Assembly (NCBI RefSeq): GCF_005870035.1 | Contig: NZ_SWJG01000001.1 | Coordinates: 1,785,639-1,849,638, forward strand | From: Spirosoma lacussanchae | GTDB lineage: Bacteria > Bacteroidota > Bacteroidia > Cytophagales > Spirosomataceae | Direction: 5' to 3' | DNA length: 64,000 bases | Shown here: positions 60,337 through 64,000 of the stretch, one piece after another | Position numbering within the stretch: the first letter of the stretch is position 1 | Layout: each line of letters opens with the position of its first letter | The notes under the pieces: model-generated | Database searches by the model: none | Seen by the model: the letters and a program-made list of their open reading frames with translations, nothing else | Told to the model about the DNA's origin: nothing | Position numbers and translations under genes: made by a program

Positions 60337-61449
60337 ATGACAACCACCGTACCAACCGCTACCCGATCGGCACACAAGAATTTTAAAGGTATCGAAAAGA
60401 CCGTGTTCGGACGCGGTAGCTTCGATCAGCTCGATGAGATTCTGGCTCCGCACCGGACCGACAATGAAGGCTATTTCGTTTTCCTCGTTGATAACTACTT
60501 TAAAGGAAAACCGCTCGAGAACCGGGTGCCGACACATAGCGAGGATCTCACCTTTTACATCAGCGTAGAAGAACACGAACCCACCACCCAGCAGATCGAC
60601 GAACTCCGCGACGAAATTCTGGCCACGCGCGGCCTGCCGTCCGGGGTTGTCGGGATTGGGGGCGGCAGCATCATGGACATCGCCAAGGCGCTGTCGCTGA
60701 TGCTGACGAACGAAGGGTCTTCAACGCTGTATCAGGGACTCAACCTCATCAAAAAACCAGGTGTTTATCACGTGGGGGTGCCTACGATTTCGGGTACCGG
60801 TGCCGAGGTGTCCATGACCGCCGTACTGACCGGGCCGGTTAAGAAGCTGGGCCTTAAATGTGAATGGACCGTTTTTAACCAGATCATTCTCGATCCGGAC
60901 CTGATTGCGAGCGTACCCCGCAACTGGTGGTTCTATACCGGTATGGATACCTATATCCACTGCATCGAGTCGGAAAACGGGCGGATGAATAACGCCTACT
61001 CCCACGCCTTTGCCGAGCAGTCGCTTAAGCTGTGCCGGGAGGTGTTTCTGGGCGATCAGTCCGGACAGACGCCCGAAAACGACGAGAAGCTGATGGTCGC
61101 TTCGCTCATGGGCGGGCTTAGCCTGACCTATTCAGAAGTAGGCGTATGCCACGCACTCAGCTACGGCCTGTCCAAAATTCTGGGCACCCGTCACTGCTAC
61201 GCCAACTGTCTGATCATGAATCACCTGGCCGATTATTACCCCGAAGGCGTAGCGGAGTTCAGGCAGATGGTGGCTTACCACCAGATCGATTTACCGCAGG
61301 GGCTGTCGGCCAACTGGAGTGACGAGACGCTGACCCGCATGGCTGAGGTGTCGTATAACCTGCCGCATATGTGGCTGCACGCCATCGGGCCCCACTGGCA
61401 GGAGGTAATTACCATTGATTTGCTGAAGGACCTGTTCCGGCGGCTGTAG
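60337..61449 (+). CDS. kdnB: Kdo 8-oxidase KdnB (iron-containing alcohol dehydrogenase)
   Basis: 370 residues. Iron-dependent alcohol dehydrogenase fold: nucleotide part GIGGGSIMDIAKALS (about residue 105), SGTGAEVSMTAVL, and metal ligands Asp/His in MDTYIHCIES, His in GVCHALSYGL and His in GTRHCYANCLI. The C-terminal region matches KdnB, which oxidises Kdo at C8 so that KdnA can add the amine. Pairing with KdnA is the key evidence. It is separated from kdsB by a hairpin at 61451-61491. Confidence 0.88.
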   Translation: MTTTVPTATRSAHKNFKGIEKTVFGRGSFDQLDEILAPHRTDNEGYFVFLVDNYFKGKPLENRVPTHSEDLTFYISVEEHEPTTQQIDELRDEILATRGLPSGVVGIGGGSIMDIAKALSLMLTNEGSSTLYQGLNLIKKPGVYHVGVPTISGTGAEVSMTAVLTGPVKKLGLKCEWTVFNQIILDPDLIASVPRNWWFYTGMDTYIHCIESENGRMNNAYSHAFAEQSLKLCREVFLGDQSGQTPENDEKLMVASLMGGLSLTYSEVGVCHALSYGLSKILGTRHCYANCLIMNHLADYYPEGVAEFRQMVAYHQIDLPQGLSANWSDETLTRMAEVSYNLPHMWLHAIGPHWQEVITIDLLKDLFRRL

Positions 61450-61450
61450 C

Positions 61451-61491
61451 TGGTTTTGCCGGAGCGGGCCTATCCCGCTTCGGTAAAACCA
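61451..61491. terminator. Hairpin between kdnB and kdsB
   Basis: Arms of 18 bases (61451-61468 and 61474-61491) pair with two G-T wobbles around a five-base loop. The position, right after the kdnB stop, suggests a partial terminator or transcript-stability element that lowers kdsB expression relative to kdnAB. TTTCTTTG just after it, one base off a -7 box, could restart transcription for kdsB. Confidence 0.65.
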
Positions 61492-61505
61492 ATTTCTTTG
61501 CTTCT

Positions 61506-62267
61506 ATGATAATTGGCATTATTCCGGCCCGGTACGGCTCAACGCGTTTCCCGGGCAAACCGCTGGCCGATATTGGCGGCAAACCAATGATTGTTCGTGT
61601 GCTCGAGCAAGCCTGCCAGGCCCGGTTGCTGGACCGGGTTGTTGTCGCTACCGACGATGAACGCATTGCCGAAGTCGTTCGGCAGGCAGGTGGTGAGGTG
61701 GCCATGACCCACTCCGACCACGTAAACGGTACCCAGCGTTGCCAGGAAGCCTATGCCCAACTGGTCGACAGCGGCAGTATACCCACCGCCGGACCTCATT
61801 ATGTTATCAACATACAGGGCGATGAGCCGTTTATCAACCCTGCTCAGATCGATGAGCTGGCGGCTGTCCTCGACGGATCGGTAGAACTGGCCACCCAGAT
61901 GTCGCCCGTCGAGTCGGCGGAGATACTGCACAGTACGGGCGAGGTTAAAATTGTCCTGAACGCGAGACAGGAAGCGCTTTATTTCAGTCGTCAGCCGATT
62001 CCATTTTTTCGTGATCTTGATCCGGCGCGCTGGCATGAGCACCACCCGTACCAGCGGCATGTGGGCCTGTATGGCTACCGGGCCGATATACTGGAAAAAA
62101 TTGCCGCACTGCCCATCATGCCCCTTCAGCAGGCTGAATCGCTGGAGCAGCTGGCCTGGCTGGAAGCGGGGTACTGCATCAAACTGGTGACGACTGTTCA
62201 CCAGAGCCAGGCCGTAGATGATCCATCTGACATTGACCGGGCTTTGCAGAGTAGCCGGCAGGGCTAA
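61506..62267 (+). CDS. kdsB: CMP-Kdo synthetase (CMP-Kdo8N synthetase)
   Basis: 253 residues, cytoplasmic. It activates Kdo, or here probably Kdo8N, with CTP to CMP-sugar for transfer to lipid A. Motifs: PARYGSTRFPGKPL (Arg and Lys that bind the nucleotide), VVVATDDERI, the metal Asp in NIQGDEPFI and QPIPFFRD. In Shewanella the companion KdsB prefers the amino sugar, so that preference is expected here but not proven by sequence. Follows kdnB by 56 bases; thiamine diphosphokinase comes 33 bases later. Confidence 0.93.
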   Translation: MIIGIIPARYGSTRFPGKPLADIGGKPMIVRVLEQACQARLLDRVVVATDDERIAEVVRQAGGEVAMTHSDHVNGTQRCQEAYAQLVDSGSIPTAGPHYVINIQGDEPFINPAQIDELAAVLDGSVELATQMSPVESAEILHSTGEVKIVLNARQEALYFSRQPIPFFRDLDPARWHEHHPYQRHVGLYGYRADILEKIAALPIMPLQQAESLEQLAWLEAGYCIKLVTTVHQSQAVDDPSDIDRALQSSRQG

Positions 62268-62300
62268 AATCGTCGTTGTTCTCACGCTGTTCATTCTCGT

Positions 62301-62963
62301 ATGTCGTCTCACCATATCGTTCGTGACAAGCAGGAGCCTGCTTTGCTGATTGCCAACGGCGAAGCCTGCCAGCCCGAACTGCTTGGCCAGCTGCTCGAGT
62401 GGAGTCCAACGGTGGTGGTGCTCGACAGTGCTATCTGGCGGGTGCTCGATCTGGGTATTAAAGTAGATGTGCTGCTGGGCGACTTTGACCGGGATCTCGA
62501 CCTAGCGACCATCCGGGCGCAGCAATATCCGCTCGACGTGGTTCACACGCCCGACCAGGATAAAACCGATCTGGAGAAAGGAATAGAGTATCTGATCGGC
62601 CGGGGTTATCCGGCTGTCAATATCATCTGGGCAACGGGCCGCCGGGCCGACCATAGTCTGACCAATATGACCAATATTGTCAGGTACAAAGACCAGATCC
62701 GGATTGTCATGCTCGACGACCACTCCCGCATTTTTCCGCTCGTAGGTCGATTCGAGAAATGGTACGAAGCGGGCACGCCACTCTCCCTGGTTCCGGTGGG
62801 AACGGTAACCGGCATAACTACCGAAGGATTGAAATACAACGTACAGAACGATACCATGACCCTCGGCTATCGTACGGGAAGCAGCAACGAAGCAGCCGCC
62901 GACGGCTTCGTTCGTGTCGAGGCCCAGACCGGCGATCTGCTGCTCATGGAGTGCTGGGACTAA
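62301..62963 (+). CDS. Thiamine diphosphokinase
   Basis: 220 residues. Thiamine pyrophosphokinase fold: VVVLDSAIWRVLDLGIKVDVLLGDFDRD (GDFD metal motif about residue 60), DQDKTDLEKGI (about 90) and TGRRADHSLTN. The C-terminal beta domain (PVGTVTGITTEGLKYNV) binds thiamine. It transfers a diphosphate from ATP to thiamine to make thiamine diphosphate, the cofactor. The position after kdsB suggests co-transcription but no metabolic link is apparent. Confidence 0.9.
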   Translation: MSSHHIVRDKQEPALLIANGEACQPELLGQLLEWSPTVVVLDSAIWRVLDLGIKVDVLLGDFDRDLDLATIRAQQYPLDVVHTPDQDKTDLEKGIEYLIGRGYPAVNIIWATGRRADHSLTNMTNIVRYKDQIRIVMLDDHSRIFPLVGRFEKWYEAGTPLSLVPVGTVTGITTEGLKYNVQNDTMTLGYRTGSSNEAAADGFVRVEAQTGDLLLMECWD

Positions 62964-62988
62964 CCGCTGCCGGGGCGTTGGAACCGGG

Positions 62989-64000
62989 TTAGGGCACCCG
63001 TACCAGTCGGCCCTGGGGGAGCGGTGGGGCGGGCACTACCCAGCCATCGTTGATCACCAATCGGTACAGATACACACCCGCCGGCGCGTCCTCGCCGGTA
63101 TCGGCGCGCCCGTCCCATACCCATTCATTCAGCCCAACCCGGGCCGTTTGTCCGGTCGTACGGCTGCGCAGATGCCGGACCGGTCGACCCTTCAGATCCG
63201 TAATGACAAGCTGCACCTCGTTTGGAGCGCGTTCGCCTGTGAGCGAAAACGAGAAAACAACCTGATCGCGGAACGGATTGGGGTAAGCCGTAAAGTCGGT
63301 AAGCGCCGGGGCTCGTACCACCCGAAATCGCGTTCGATAGGGTACGGCCACGTTCCCGACGGCATCCTGTGCCGTAGCAATGAGGCCATAGTCGCCTTCA
63401 GCCAGCGATGCCGACTGGTACCGCACCCGGAATACATTATCGGCACCGGCTGGCTGGATCCAGGCGTTTTCCCAGCTAAGCCGCTCCCAGGTCAACTGCC
63501 CGGGGCGTTGTAGCAGCAGAGCCATACCGGTGGTGTCGCGTCGGCGTAGCGAGCGGTTATCATCGGCCACCAGGATGTCTAGCACCGGATTAGCCGACAC
63601 CACGGCACCCTCGTTGATCCGAGCCCCGTCGAACGCCACTTCCAGCAGCGGGGCCAGTTGATCGGCCTGCACCGGCAGGGGGAGGTCGAGTGTATTATTC
63701 AGCAGCGAATACTCGGCTTGCAGGCCGGGGTTGACCGTCATCATGAGCCGGTTCAGCCCGGGTATCGACACGGTCGGTACGTGCACCGTAAACCGGATTG
63801 TATCGCCGGGAGCGGGGGCTTTAATCCGGAATCGACTGAGTTGGGGCTGGGGGAGACGGGCCCCGTAAAGAACCTGCTGCACGACCAGGGAGTCCTGGAA
63901 AGGATGCGGACTGAGGTTCGTAAAAGCCACCGGAACCGCTACACTATCACCCTGGCGCAGGTCATTCGTCGCCAGGGCTGTCGATAGCCAGACTTGTCCT
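62989..64000 (-). CDS. C-terminal part of a T9SS-tailed exported protein (possible PorU2), 5' end beyond window
   Basis: The minus-strand frame is open to the right edge, so only the last 336 or so residues are seen. Ig-like beta domains (FTNLSPHPFQDSLVVQQV; FTVHVPTVSIPGLNRLMMTV; ARINEGAVVSANPVLDILVADD) precede a T9SS type A sorting domain starting TDFTAYPNPFRDQVVFSFSL and ending with a Gly/Val-rich, DGRADTGEDAPAGVYLYRL stretch. The layout, with this chain of domains before the tail, resembles the C-terminal part of the T9SS peptidase PorU2; that call needs the missing N-terminal peptidase_C25 domain. Otherwise a large T9SS-exported enzyme or adhesin. Confidence 0.75.
   Translation of the reverse strand, partial: GQVWLSTALATNDLRQGDSVAVPVAFTNLSPHPFQDSLVVQQVLYGARLPQPQLSRFRIKAPAPGDTIRFTVHVPTVSIPGLNRLMMTVNPGLQAEYSLLNNTLDLPLPVQADQLAPLLEVAFDGARINEGAVVSANPVLDILVADDNRSLRRRDTTGMALLLQRPGQLTWERLSWENAWIQPAGADNVFRVRYQSASLAEGDYGLIATAQDAVGNVAVPYRTRFRVVRAPALTDFTAYPNPFRDQVVFSFSLTGERAPNEVQLVITDLKGRPVRHLRSRTTGQTARVGLNEWVWDGRADTGEDAPAGVYLYRLVINDGWVVPAPPLPQGRLVRVP

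Noticed and set aside
1-64000. tRNA or rRNA genes
   Set aside because: No cloverleaf-like pattern with a proper T-arm and no rRNA-like conserved stretches were noticed while reading both strands. A covariance-model scan would be decisive.

Overview
The window looks like a chromosomal stretch of a GC-rich, aerobic, Gram-negative member of the Bacteroidota, most likely Cytophagales (Spirosomaceae-like; this placement is inference). The evidence is: type IX secretion (T9SS) C-terminal sorting domains on secreted proteins; SprB repeats; a TonB-dependent receptor followed by DUF4249 lipoproteins; DUF11 repeats; repeated use of the Bacteroidota -7 promoter box TAnnTTTG (sometimes with TTTG 19-20 bases upstream); and weak or absent Shine-Dalgarno sites with several GTG or TTG starts. 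Coding density is high. No tRNA, rRNA, CRISPR array or prophage was seen.

Layout. 1-6.3 kb: a histidine kinase cut by the window edge, a NamZ-type muramidase, a secreted SGNH esterase with a T9SS tail, and guaA with a near-perfect terminator palindrome. 6.3-14.8 kb is the accessory part: a PIN toxin-antitoxin pair bounded by a 27-bp direct repeat, a redox island (two aldo/keto reductases, two AraC regulators, one SDR), a 740-bp gene desert and a decayed IS5-type element whose transposase carries two Trp-to-amber changes. 14.8-18.4 kb: ribokinase, exported ADP-ribosylglycohydrolase-like protein and sugar transporter, probably one ribose or ADP-ribose salvage operon closed by a 19-bp hairpin. 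18.8-20.4 kb: two DUF2382 stress proteins. 20.4-26.2 kb (minus strand): glmM, a transglutaminase, the proteasome-like protease Anbu, and an SGNH/DUF11 exported protein.

26.5-46.8 kb: an acidic conserved protein, a SprB-repeat T9SS protein, an S9 peptidase, a LytS-like kinase, a CPBP protease, a run of small metabolic genes, an amidase, DoxX and DUF4198 proteins, a 51-residue Cys/Lys-rich protein with an exemplary promoter, hemW, mtgA, an OsmC protein, thyA and PolX (with an apparently dead polymerase site). 46.8-52.5 kb: a TonB-dependent receptor followed by three tandem DUF4249 lipoprotein paralogues. 52.5-58.5 kb: two family-9 glycosyltransferases with a DUF4254 gene, then molybdenum cofactor genes moeA / moaC-mobA, divergent around a repeat-rich spacer. 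58.5-63 kb: a guanine-deaminase-like enzyme, then kdnA-kdnB-kdsB, which predicts 8-amino-Kdo in the lipopolysaccharide core, and thiamine diphosphokinase. The right edge cuts a T9SS-tailed protein that may be a PorU2-like peptidase.

Functional themes: surface-glycan and envelope construction (glmM, mtgA, amidase, NamZ, GT9 pair, Kdo8N genes), T9SS-exported enzymes and adhesins, and nutrient capture through TonB/DUF4249. The most distinctive points are the Kdo8N cluster, the exported ADP-ribosylglycohydrolase operon, the triplicated Cys-patterned DUF4249 lipoproteins, the repeat-bounded toxin-antitoxin cassette and the PolX active-site loss. All functional calls rest on motif recognition without database searches.
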